In this document: positions 46,201 to 58,200 of the stretch, one piece after another
Numbering within the stretch: position 1 is the stretch's first letter
Layout of the letters: each line of letters starts with the position of its first letter
Source: Closterium sp. Naga37s-1
Taxonomy: Eukaryota > Streptophyta > Zygnematophyceae > Desmidiales > Closteriaceae
Length of the DNA stretch: 64,000 bases
Assembly: GCA_947471745.1 (NCBI GenBank)
Contig: CANJKZ010000777.1
Coordinates: 3,032,001-3,096,000, forward strand
Direction of reading: 5' to 3'
Notes under the pieces: model-generated
The model's input: the letters and a program-made list of their open reading frames with translations, nothing else
What the model was told of the DNA's origin: nothing
The model's database searches: none
Position numbers and translations under genes: made by a program

Positions 46201-49200
46201 CGGGAAGAGAGGATCACAATGGACATTGAGGTCGGCAAGAGAGGATCACAATGGTGGAGGGAAAATGGATGATGGGGGACGAGATAGGTGACGTACCTGA
46301 ATGGAGGGAGGGAGCTCGAGGTCGGGGAAGGACGGAGGGTGGCGCGATGGGATGTGCAGATAGAGCATCTGGTGGTGGGAGGGGTGGGTGCAGGGGGGCG
46401 GGGAGAGGGAGAATAGAGGAGACTAGTGATTCGCACAGGGGAAAGAAGAAAGAGAAAGGCGCATTGTGAAGATTCATGGGAGGTTGAGGAGCGCTGAGGG
46501 TGTGTGGATGGGAGGGGAAACGAGTCCGCAACACAATGCATGGCATGAGAAGGCATGAAGGAGGAACGCTGTTGGGAAGATATTTGCACATGGCAGCACA
46601 TCTTGCACATGGCAGCACATCTTGCACATGGCAGCACATCTTGCACATGGCAGCACATCTTGCACATGGCAGCACATCTTGCACATGGCAGCACATCTTG
46701 CACATGGCATGGCAGCACGCGTCACGTTGCAGATAGTGGCATCCATGGTGGAGCGGTACGATGCAGATAGTGGCATCCATGGTGGAGCGGTACAATGCAG
46801 ATAGTGGCATCCATGGTGGAGCGGTACGTTGCAGATAGTGGCATCCATGGTGGAGCGGTACGATGCAGATAGTGGCATCCATGGTGGAGCGGTACAATGC
46901 AGATAGTGGCATCCATGGTGGAGCGGTACGTTGCAGATAGTGGCATCCATGGTGGAGCGGTACGTTGCAGATAGTGGCATCCATGGTGGAGCGGTACGAT
47001 GCAGATAGTGGCATCCATGGTGGAGCGGTACGATGCAGATAGTGGCATCCATGGTGGAGCGATACGTTGCAGATAGTGGCATCCATGGTGGAGCGGTACG
47101 ATGCAGATAGTGGCATCCATGGTGGAGCGGTACGTTGCAGATAGTGGCATCCATGGTGGAGCGGTACGATGCAGATAGTGGCATCCATGGTGGAGCGGTA
47201 CGATGCAGCGGCACCCAACAGGATGACATGACACGACATAACAAGGCATGACGAGAGAACGCTATTGGAAAGAGATGAAGCACCTTGCACACGGCATGAC
47301 AGCACCCCTCACCTTGCACACGGCATGACAGCACCTGTCACTCACCTTGCAGATATTGGCGTCCATGGTAGCGCGGTACGACGCAGCAGCGCCCAGCAGC
47401 ACGCCCACCGTCGTCGCCTCGTGCTCCTGGGGGAAGGGAAAGGGGCGTGGGAGGGAGAAACAGGTGGGAGGAAGGGGATCGCAGATGAGCGGGACCACTA
47501 GTGTGAGTGAGACATGATGCAAAGAAGCTGAATCGGCCAACAATGTCAGGGTGCAGCAGAGAGAAGCGGGAACACGTCGCAGAGATGTTGGGGAGGTGTG
47601 CGGTAAGTGGCCCACAGACCGAATAAAATTCCAGTCTGTTGAACCGAGGCCCACGTGGCATCACGTGGACTACAGCCACACCATCAGAGCAGGGGGGGAG
47701 GCAGCGAAACCCACGAGGGCAAGGTCGCGGAAGAAGTCGGTGGGGGCGAGCACACGCAGGTGGCCGCGCAGCCCCAGCGCCATGAGCAACCCCCCGTGTG
47801 CACTGCTCGCCTCCGCTGGCCGGTTGTACACCACCCATGCCCGTGTGACTGTGCCCGGCTGGTAAGGGTTGGAAGGGGCAGGGAGAGGCAGGGATGGGCA
47901 GGGATGGAGCTTTTGAGTCGACTCAACAGAGCAGCACCACGCCGTGTCCACTGCTTGCCTCCACTGGCCGGTTGTACACCACCCATACCCGCGTCACCGC
48001 GTCTGGCTGTGAGGGAGGGGGTAACGGAGAGAGGCACGGGTGGGGATGAATGCTTGTAACGAGGATAAGTTGCGGAGGGATGGAATGCGAAAAAGGGATG
48101 TGAGGTGTCAGCGGGCTGTGCGAGTTGAGGGCGAGCGTTGAGGGGACGGGGGCATGGCAGCTGGCGATCACATGAGCAGGACAACAGCACGGGCACACCA
48201 GTAGGAGAGAGAGCCGGCGAGGTGAGGTGCGGTGAGGTGATGTGAGGTGATGTGAGGTGATGTGAGGTGAGGTGATGTGAGGTGAGGTGAGGTGATGTGA
48301 GGTGAGGTGAGGTGATGTGAGGTGATGTGAGGTCATGTGAGGTCATGTGAGGTGATGTGAGGTGATGTGAGGTGAGGTGAGGTGAGGTGAGGTGATGTGA
48401 GGTGAGGTGAGGTGATGTGATGTGATCTGAGGTGATGTGAGGTGATGTGAGGTGATGTGAGGTCACTCACGGGCACACGGGCGAGCTTGAGGCCGGCTGC
48501 CACTCCATTGTGGAACTCCGGCCACGTGGCGAGCTCTGATAGGTTGCCCAGCGTGCCGTCCAGCCCCACCTGGAGGAGAGAGCGAGTGAGGCAAAATGGC
48601 GGGCGGGGAGAGGGGTCGAAGAGGACGGTGCTAAGCTGCCGCAGCAGGCAGGGAAGCAGGCTTCAACGTAACAGCCAACACTTGAGGTGCACAGAGATGA
48701 CGACTTCAAAGAGAGGCGTCATCATCTTGGTTGCATGAGAGGTGGCGGCGGCATGAGAGGGTGATGGCAGCGACTCTGCTCTATTCCCGCATGCCCAGCT
48801 GCACTGCACCCACCGTGGCGTCGTTCTGCGCCGTCAAGCGCCCCGCCAGCACCAGCTTGGGGACCGACAGGGCCTGCAGGGGGTTAGAAGCAGCAGGCAC
48901 ACAGGCAGATAGGCAGCCATGCAACCAGGAAGAGAGGCAGAGGCACAGACATTATTGTGAAAAAAAGAAGTTGGTGGTTGGGATCTCGGCCAGGATAATT
49001 GGTCCGCACCAATATACTAAGTTGGATGAATCAGTGGGGGGTTTGGTCTGAGGGAGTCAAAATATTTGGCCCCTGAATAGTTTACCAACCCTTTTGGGCA
49101 GAACAGTTCAACTCCCCGACCCAACTACGGTGAAACCTAACTGTACACCCAAACGAAGTGCCTAAACCTGCACAAGAATCGTAGTATATGCAGGATAAAA

Positions 49201-52200
49201 TAATCATTAGCTTCTGACAAAGTGCCCATGCCATAGAAATAAATCGGTGGGGTAGGGTGCATTGCGGGAATCAGGCGCAAGGCAGGTGGCCTGGGTGAGG
49301 GCGGGGCAAGGCAGGGCAGCAGGCGTGCCTGGGTGAGGGTGGGCGGGGCGGTGGCGAAGGTGAAGGCAGCGCGGCCCAGCGGTAGCGCCACCGTGCGATG
49401 CGCCACCTGCCATAGCCGCGCCTGATGGGGGGAAGAGTAGCGTGAAGTGGCATAGGGATGATGCGATGAGCAGCAAATGATGGCGGGAGAGGGGGAAGTG
49501 GGGGAGTAGTGGGCGACATGAATGGGCATGGGCAGAAAGGAAAGGGGTGGTGATATCGAGCATGACACTTTCCACGCTGCTGATGCCAAGGCAAGGAGGA
49601 AAGGGGGACGAGTGGACCTCACTAGCTTCACTACGAGGGGCACCTGGTGGGCGGCAAGGGGCACCTGGTGGGTGGCGAGGGGCACCTGGTGGGCGGCGAG
49701 GGCGTCGGGGTCGGTGGAATCAGAAGCAGCGGCGGCCGGCAGGGGCACTGGGCGCGCAGAGCACAGCAGGCGACGCACCTGGTGAGGAAGGGGAGGGAAA
49801 GGGAGAGGGGGACGAGGCAGGTTGAGAGGTGCCGCAGTGTGGGCTGAGTGAGAGTGCAGGCAGAGAGGTGGCGAGGAAGGCGAGGCAGTGGGATAGGAGG
49901 ATGCAAGGAGACGGGGTCACGAATCACCATCCACAGTGACATCTCTGGCACCCACGTTGCCCACACAGTGCTGTGCTCCACTTGAGTGCGGCTCACATGC
50001 TAGCGTGCCCCACCCACGCGTGCTTCCCCCCCTCTTGACCCATGCAGGGCTCACCTCAGCAAGACGAAGGTCACAGGGGAAGCGCAGGGCGAGCAGGGAG
50101 CGGGCGGGCGGCAGCAGCAGATGCTCCATGCCGTCCGCCACCATGCCCTCTCCCCCTGCGCCCTCCACTCCCGCCCCTCCCCCTCCCACCCCAGTCGCGT
50201 CCGATGCCCCCCCCACCCCCACTCCGCTGCCCGCCCCCGCCCCCATGCCCCCCACGCCCACCCCTGAGGCGGAGGCAAGGCCTTGAGAGGCGTGGGATCC
50301 GGGGAGGGCGAGAGAGGGGTGCAGGGCGGAGTGGGGGGACGAGGGGAAGGGGGAGAGTGGGCGCACGAGCACAGTGGGAGGGAAGGAGAAGGCGAGAGGC
50401 GAAAGGGAGTGTGGGGAAAGGGGCGGTGCAGTGGTGCGCGGTGGCGCGCTTGCGGTGATGGTGGCTTCCTTAGCGCTGCTGAGATGCGAGTGAGGGGAGG
50501 GGCAGCGAGGCAGCGGCGAGTGGCGGAGGGAGAAGCAGTGCAGGCAGGCGGTGGCGGTGGCAGCCAGGTCGTCTCTCCCCACCAACACGTATGCCGCTGC
50601 TGGCCAGCCTGGGGGAGGGTTTTCCCTGCACACGTGCAGTGCCTGCAACAGGGGTGGGCAGGGGTGGAGTGCGGTGGGGTGGGTGGGGGAAGCGTGGAGA
50701 GGGTTTAGAGTATGGACGGGAATAAGGGGTCAGGAAAAGAGGGAAAGCGAGGAGGAAGAAAGCAAGAAGCGATGGTGGCAAGGGAAGGAGCTGACCTGTA
50801 GAAGGGGCAGGGCGACGGCAGGGGGCAGCCTCTGGAGGTCGGACCTCCCCATGTGTGCCGCCACCATGGCTGCCACACACCGCTCACTCAACCCCGCTAC
50901 ACCATCGCCCCCAGCTGCAGTCACCACTCTCTCGCCCTCACTCTCACCCCCTGCTGCTCCCCCTTTCCCTCCCTTGTCAGTGCCTGCCTTCCCTCCACCT
51001 GACGCCTCCTCCCTCACCGCCGGCTTGTGCCTGGCCTTGGAGGGCGGGCGGGCAGCAGGGCGGGTCCAGGCACCGCGGGGGAAGAGCAGCGAGAAGAGCG
51101 GCACCACCAGGGGCAGCAGCCCAGGCCCGCCTTCCCCCTCGCCCTCCCACTCCTCCCACCACTCGCCCTCCCACTCCTCCCACCACTCGCCCTCCCACTC
51201 CTCCCACCACTCGCCCTCCCACTCCTCCCACCACTCGCCCTCCCTCGCTCCCTGCTGTACACTCGCCTCTCTGCCTCTCCCCTCCCCATTGCCCACCTCC
51301 TCTTCCCCCACTTTCTCTGCCACCTGCCCTGCGCTGTCCAGCATGGGCTGGGCGGCAGCGGACAGCAAGGAGGGCGGCATCCACGCCAGCCAAGGGGCGG
51401 CATGCTTTGGACCGTACTGCACGGTGCGAGCCAACCAGGTGAAGACACATGGCACGACGGATGGCAGTGTGGGGTGGGGGGGCAGTGCGCGCTCTGACAG
51501 AATGGGGGGGAAGGAGCGTGCGAGGAGGGAGAGGGAGGGGTGGTGGCGCTGGTAGTGGTCGCACAAGTCATGCGCGCCCAGCACTGCTGCCAGCACCCAC
51601 ACCAGCGCTGCCAGACGGGGCAGCGAGCTGGGTGGATGGGGGGGTGTGTTGGGGGATGGGGGAACAGGAGAAGGGAAAGGAGAGCAGGGTGGGTGGAGTG
51701 AGCGGAGAGTAGGAGGAGAGGGTGCGATAGTCAGATCAGAGATACTGCTGCAGCGATGGTCAGAGATACTGCTGCAGTGCTGGTGGCCATGCCATGGGGC
51801 CCACCAAGAAGCCCAACAGCATGGCAGCAGTGTCTCACACCCATTCACCCACCCACCCACCTGCGGCACAGGGCATCAAGGCGGCTCTCCTCATACACGC
51901 CGTGCAGCGCCCGCAGCAACTCCACCAACTCGCCCACCCCCACACCCTCCCCGCCCTCGCCCCACTCTCCCCCCACCTGCACGCCCTCCCCGTTCCCCCC
52001 TCTCTCCCCTCCCCGCGCACTGCCCTCTGTAGCAGAGCTAGCAGCAGCAGGGCGAGGAGGCGCAGCATGCGCGGTGGTTGGGGGCGAGGGGAGGGGGAAG
52101 GGCATCCAGGGGGGGGCACCAGCGAGCAGCAGGTGGCGGTGGTGCTGGCTTTCTAGCAGCTGCTCCCATGCTGACTGCTGCACCTCGTCTCCCCCCTCCC

Positions 52201-55200
52201 CACCTGCTGTTTCTTCCCTCCCCTCCCCCAACTCTGCATTGCTCCGCCTTACCCCCTTGGCCGCGCCTCCCTGTGCCCCCCTGCCTGCACTGCCCCTGTC
52301 AGCCTCACCATCCACCTCCATTGCCTCCCCCCCTTGCTCAACCTCTCCCTCTGCGCCCTGCCTGCCAGTGCCACTGAGAGCACCATCCCCCACGAGCGCC
52401 GCTTCAATCCACTCCTCCACCACACACAGCAGTGTGTGCCACTCCTCCCCCTCCCCTCCCTCTGCACCATCAGCAGCGCCACCAGCTGCGCCCACCAGCG
52501 CACACAGCTTCACAAGCTCCACCCGCTGCCTGCCACCAGCCGCACCACTTCTCTCCACACTCCCGTCTGCCTTCTCCTCCCCCTTGTGCTGCAGCCGCCA
52601 GAGGCGCGCGGTGAGCAGGGTGCAGCGCAGGTCGTGGGAGAGGCGGCGGGGGAAGGGGCTTGCACGAATGGCAGTGAGACACCTGGCAGGCAGGTAAGCT
52701 GCGACTGCTAGCTTGACTTGGAAGCGATGCTCCTAGTGGCCGGTGGAGTGGGGGTTAGGGACGAGGAGAGAGGACAGGATGTGGAGGGAGATTAACAGGT
52801 GAGGAGATGGGTGAGGAGGTGAGGAGGTGAGATGTGAAGAAAACGTCAGAAGATGAGGAGGAAATAGAGTGGAGGCGACAAAGAGAAGAGCGAGAGAGAT
52901 TGGGGCGAGCGATTGGGAGTGTAAAGGCAGAGGGAGGAGGGGGCACCTGGTTGTTGGGGAGAACAATGGACACGCGGTCGCCCAGAGGGGCAGACAGGCG
53001 CAGGGGACACGTGGCGAGCTCTGATTGGTCCACGTGGATGCCATGGTGCACGAGGAAGGTGGTGCAGGGCGCCCGCCAGAGCAGCAAAGGGCCGTGCTGT
53101 TGGGGGGGAGGAATAGGTGAGGTGAGAGCAAAGAGTTGAGGTGACGGGATGAAAGGGGCACAGCCGTCCCTGAACGAAGAAGGTCTAGGGGTGGGGAGCC
53201 GCGTTGTGCGGTGCCATGCATGCATTGCCATAAGGACGCATTGTTGCCCCTTGAGTAGCATTTGGCACGGTGCTACAGGGCACCGCTTGAGTAGCATTTG
53301 GCACGGTGCTACAGGGCACCGCTTGAGTAGCATTTGGCACGGTGCTACAGGGCACCGCTTGAGTAGCATTTGGCACGGTGCTACAGCGCACCGCTTGAGT
53401 AGCATTTGGCACGGTGCTACAGGGCAGCGCTTGAGTAGCATTTGGCACGGTGCTACAGGGCACCGCTTGAGTAGCATTTGGCACGGTGCTACAGGCACCG
53501 CTTGAGTAGCATTTGGCACGGTGCTACAGGCACCGCTTGAGTAGCATTTGGCACGGTGCTACAGGGCACCGCTTGAGTAGCATTTGGCATGGTGCTACAG
53601 GGCACCGCTTGAGTAGCATTTGGCACGGTGCTACAGGGCAGCGCTTGAGTAGCATTTGGCACGGTGCTACAGGGCAGCGCTTGAGTAGCATTTGGCACGG
53701 TGCTACAGGGCAGCGCTTGAGTAGCATTTGGCACGGTGCTACAGGGCACCGCTTGAGTAGCATTTGGCACAGTGCTACAGGGCAGCGCTTGAGTAGCATT
53801 TGGCACGGTGCTACAGGGCACCGCTTGAGTAGCATTTGGCACGGTGCTACAGGGCAGCGCTTGAGTAGCATTTGGCACGGTGCTACAGGGCACCGCTTGA
53901 GTAGCATTTGGCACGGTGCTACAGGGCAGCGCTTGAGTAGCATTTGGCACGGTGCTACAGGGCACCGCTTGAGTAGCATTTGGCACGGTGCTACAGGGCA
54001 CCGCTTGAGTAGCATTTGGCACGGTGCTACAGGGCAGCGCTTGAGTAGCATTTGGCACGGTGCTACAGGGCAGCGCTTGAGTAGCATTTGGCACGGTGCT
54101 ACAGGGCACCGCTTGAGTAGCATTTGGCACGGTGCTACAGGGCAGCGCTTGAGTAGCATTTGGCACGGTGCTACAGGGCACCGCTTGAGTAGCATTTGGC
54201 ACGGTGCTACAGGGCACCGCTTGAGTAGCATTTGGCACGGTGCTACAGCGCACCGCTTGAGTAGCATTTGGCACGGTGCTACAGGGCAGCGCTTGAGTAG
54301 CATTTGGCACGGTGCTACAGGGCACCGCTTGAGTAGCATTTGGCACGGTGCTACAGGCACCGCTTGAGTAGCATTTGGCACGGTGCTACAGGGCACCGCT
54401 TGAGTAGCATTTGGCACGGTGCTACAGGGCACCGCTTGAGTAGCATTTGGCACGGTGCTACAGGGCACCGCTTGAGTAGCATTTGGCACGGTGCTACAGG
54501 GCACCGCTTGAGTAGCATTTGGCACGGTGCTACAGGGCAGCGCTTGAGTAGCATTTGGCACGGTGCTACAGGGCAGCGCTTGAGTAGCATTTGGCACGGT
54601 GCTACAGGGCACCGCTTGAGTAGCATTTGGCACGGTGCTACAGGGCACCGCTTGAGTAGCGTTTTGGCACGGTGCTACAGGGCAGCGCTTGAGTAGCATT
54701 TGGCACGGTGCTACAGGGCACCGCTTGAGTAGCATTTGGCACGGTGCTACAGGGCAGCGCTTGAGTAGCATTTGGCACGGTGCTACAGGGCACCGCTTGA
54801 GTAGCATTTGGCACGGTGCTACAGGGCACCGCTTGAGTAGCATTTGGCACGGTGCTACAAGGCAGCGCTTGAGTAGCATTTGGCACGGTGCTACAGGGCA
54901 CCGCTTGAGTAGCATTTGGCACAGTGCTACAGGGCACCGCTTGAGTAGCATTTGGCACGGTGCTACAGGGCAGCGCTTGAGTAGCATTTGGCACGGTGCT
55001 ACAGGGCAGCGCTTGAGTAGCATTTGGCACGGTGCTACAGGGCACCGCTTGAGTAGCATTTGGCACAGTGCTACAGGGCACCGCTTGAGTAGCATTTGGC
55101 ACGGTGCTACAGGGCACCGCTTGAGTAGCATTTGGCACGGTGCTACAGGGCAGCGCTTGAGTAGCATTTGGCACGGTGCTACAGGGCACCGCTTGAGTAG

Positions 55201-58200
55201 CATTTGGCACGGTGCTACAGGGCAGCGCTTGAGTAGCATTTGGCACGGTGCTACAGGGCAGCGCTTGAGTAGCATTTGGCACGGTGCTACAGGGCACCGC
55301 TTGAGTAGCATTTGGCACGGTGCTACAGGGCACCGCTTGAGTAGCATTTGGCACGGTGCTACAAGGCAGCGCTTGAGTAGCATTTGGCACGGTGCTACAG
55401 GGCACCACTTGAGTAGCATTTGGCACGGTGCTACAGGGCACCGCTTGAGTAGCATTTGGCACGGTGCTACAGGGCACCGCTTGAGTAGCATTTGGCACGG
55501 TGCTACAGGGCACCGCTTGAGTAGCATTTGGCACGGTGCTACAGGGCACCGCTTGAGTAGCATTTTGGCACGGTGCTACAGGGCACCGCTTGAGTAGCAT
55601 TTGGCACGTGCTACAAGGCAGCGCTTGAGTAGCATTTGGCACGGTGCTACAGAGCAGCGCTTGAGTAGCATTTGGCACGGTGCTACAGGGCACCGCTTGA
55701 GTAGCATTTGGCACGGTGCTACAGGGCACCGCTTGAGTAGCATTTGGCACGGTGCTACAGGGCACTGCTTGAGTAGCATTTGGCACGGTGCTACAGGGCA
55801 CCGCTTGAGTAGCATTTGGCACGGTGCTACAGGGCACCGCTTGAGTAGCATTTGGCACGGTGCTACAGGGCAGCGCTTGAGTAGCATTTGGCACGGTGCT
55901 ACAGGGCACCGCTTGAGTAGCATTTGGCACGGTGCTACAGGGCACCGCTTGAGTAGCATTTGGCACGGTGCTACAGGGCAGCGCTTGAGTAGCATTTGGC
56001 ACGGTGCTACAGGGCACCGCTTGAGTAGCATTTGGCACGGTGCTACAGGGCACCGCTTGAGTAGCATTTGGCACGGTGCTACAGGGCACCGCTTGAGTAG
56101 CATTTGGCACGGTGCTACAGGGCACCGCTTGAGTAGCATTTGGCACGGTGCTACAGGGCACCGCTTGAGTAGCATTTGGCACGGTGCTACAGGGCAGCGC
56201 TTGAGTAGCATTTGGCACGGTGCTACAGGGCACCGCTTGAGTAGCATTTGGCACGGTGCTACAGGGCACCGCTTGAGTAGCATTTGGCACGGTGCTACAG
56301 GGCAGCGCTTGAGTAGCATTTGGCACGGTGCTACAGGGCACCGCTTGAGTAGCATTTGGCACGGTGCTACAGGGCAGCGCTTGAGTAGCATTTGGCACGG
56401 TGCTACAGGGCACCGCTTGAGTAGCATTTGGCACGGTGCTACAGGGCACCGCTTGAGTAGCATTTGGCACGGTGCTACAGGGCAGCGCTTGAGTAGCATT
56501 TGGCACGGTGCTACAGGGCAGCGCTTGAGTAGCATTTGGCACGGTGCTACAGGGCACCGCTTGAGTAGCATTTGGCACGGTGCTACAGGGCAGCGCTTGA
56601 GTAGCATTTGGCACGGTGCTACAGGGCACCGCTTGAGTAGCATTTGGCACGGTGCTACAGCGCACCGCTTGAGTAGCATTTGGCACGGTGCTACAGGGCA
56701 CCGCTTGAGTAGCATTTGGCACGGTGCTACAGGGCACCGCTTGAGTAGCATTTGGCACGGTGCTACAGCGCACCGCTTGAGTAGCATTTGGCACGGTGCT
56801 ACAGGGCAGCGCTTGAGTAGCATTTGGCACGGTGCTACAGGGCAGCGCTTGAGTAGCATTTGGCACGGTGCTACAGGGCACCGCTTGAGTAGCATTTGGC
56901 ACGGTGCTACAGGGCAGCGCTTGAGTAGCATTTGGCACGGTGCTATAGGGCACCGCTTGAGTAGCATTTGGCACGGTGCTACAGGGCACCGCTTGAGTAG
57001 CATTTGGCACGGTGCTACAGGGCAGCGCTTGAGTAGCATTTGGCACGGTGCTACAGGGCAGCGCTTGAGTAGCATTTGGCACGGTGCTACAGGGCACCGC
57101 TTGAGTAGCATTTGGCACGGTGCTACAGGGCACCGCTTGAGTAGCATTTGGCACGGTGCTACAGGGCACCGCTTGAGTAGCATTTGGCACGGTGCTACAG
57201 GGCAGCGCTTGAGTAGCATTTGGCACGGTGCTACAGGGCACCGCTTGAGTAGCATTTGGCACGGTGCTACAGGGCACCGCTTGAGTAGCATTTGGCACGG
57301 TGCTACAGCGCACCGCTTGAGTAGCATTTGGCACGGTGCTACAGGGCAGCGCTTGAGTAGCATTTGGCACGGTGCTACAGGGCACCGCTTGAGTAGCATT
57401 TGGCACGGTGCTACAGGCACCGCTTGAGTAGCATTTGGCACGGTGCTACAGGGCACCGCTTGAGTAGCATTTGGCACGGTGCTACAGGGCACCGCTTGAG
57501 TAGCATTTGGCACGGTGCTACAGGGCAGCGCTTGAGTAGCATTTGGCACGGTGCTACAGGGCAGCGCTTGAGTAGCATTTGGCACGGTGCTACAGGGCAG
57601 CGCTTGAGTAGCATTTGGCACGGTGCTACAGGGCACCGCTTGAGTAGCATTTGGCACAGTGCTACAGGGCAGCGCTTGAGTAGCATTTGGCACGGTGCTA
57701 CAGGGCACCGCTTGAGTAGCATTTGGCACGGTGCTACAGGGCACCGCTTGAGTAGCATTTGGCACGGTGCTACAGGGCAGCGCTTGAGTAGCATTTGGCA
57801 CGGTGCTACAGGGCACCGCTTGAGTAGCATTTGGCACGGTGCTACAGGGCAGCGCTTGAGTAGCATTTGGCACGGTGCTATAGGGCACCGCTTGAGTAGC
57901 ATTTGGCACGGTGCTACAGGGCACCGCTTGAGTAGCATTTGGCACGGTGCTACAGGGCAGCGCTTGAGTAGCATTTGGCACGGTGCTACAGGGCAGCGCT
58001 TGAGTAGCATTTGGCACGGTGCTACAGGGCACCGCTTGAGTAGCATTTGGCACGGTGCTACAGGGCAGCGCTTGAGTAGCATTTGGCACGGTGCTACAGG
58101 GCACCGCTTGAGTAGCATTTGGCACGGTGCTACAGGGCACCGCTTGAGTAGCATTTGGCACGGTGCTACAGCGCACCGCTTGAGTAGCATTTGGCACGGT

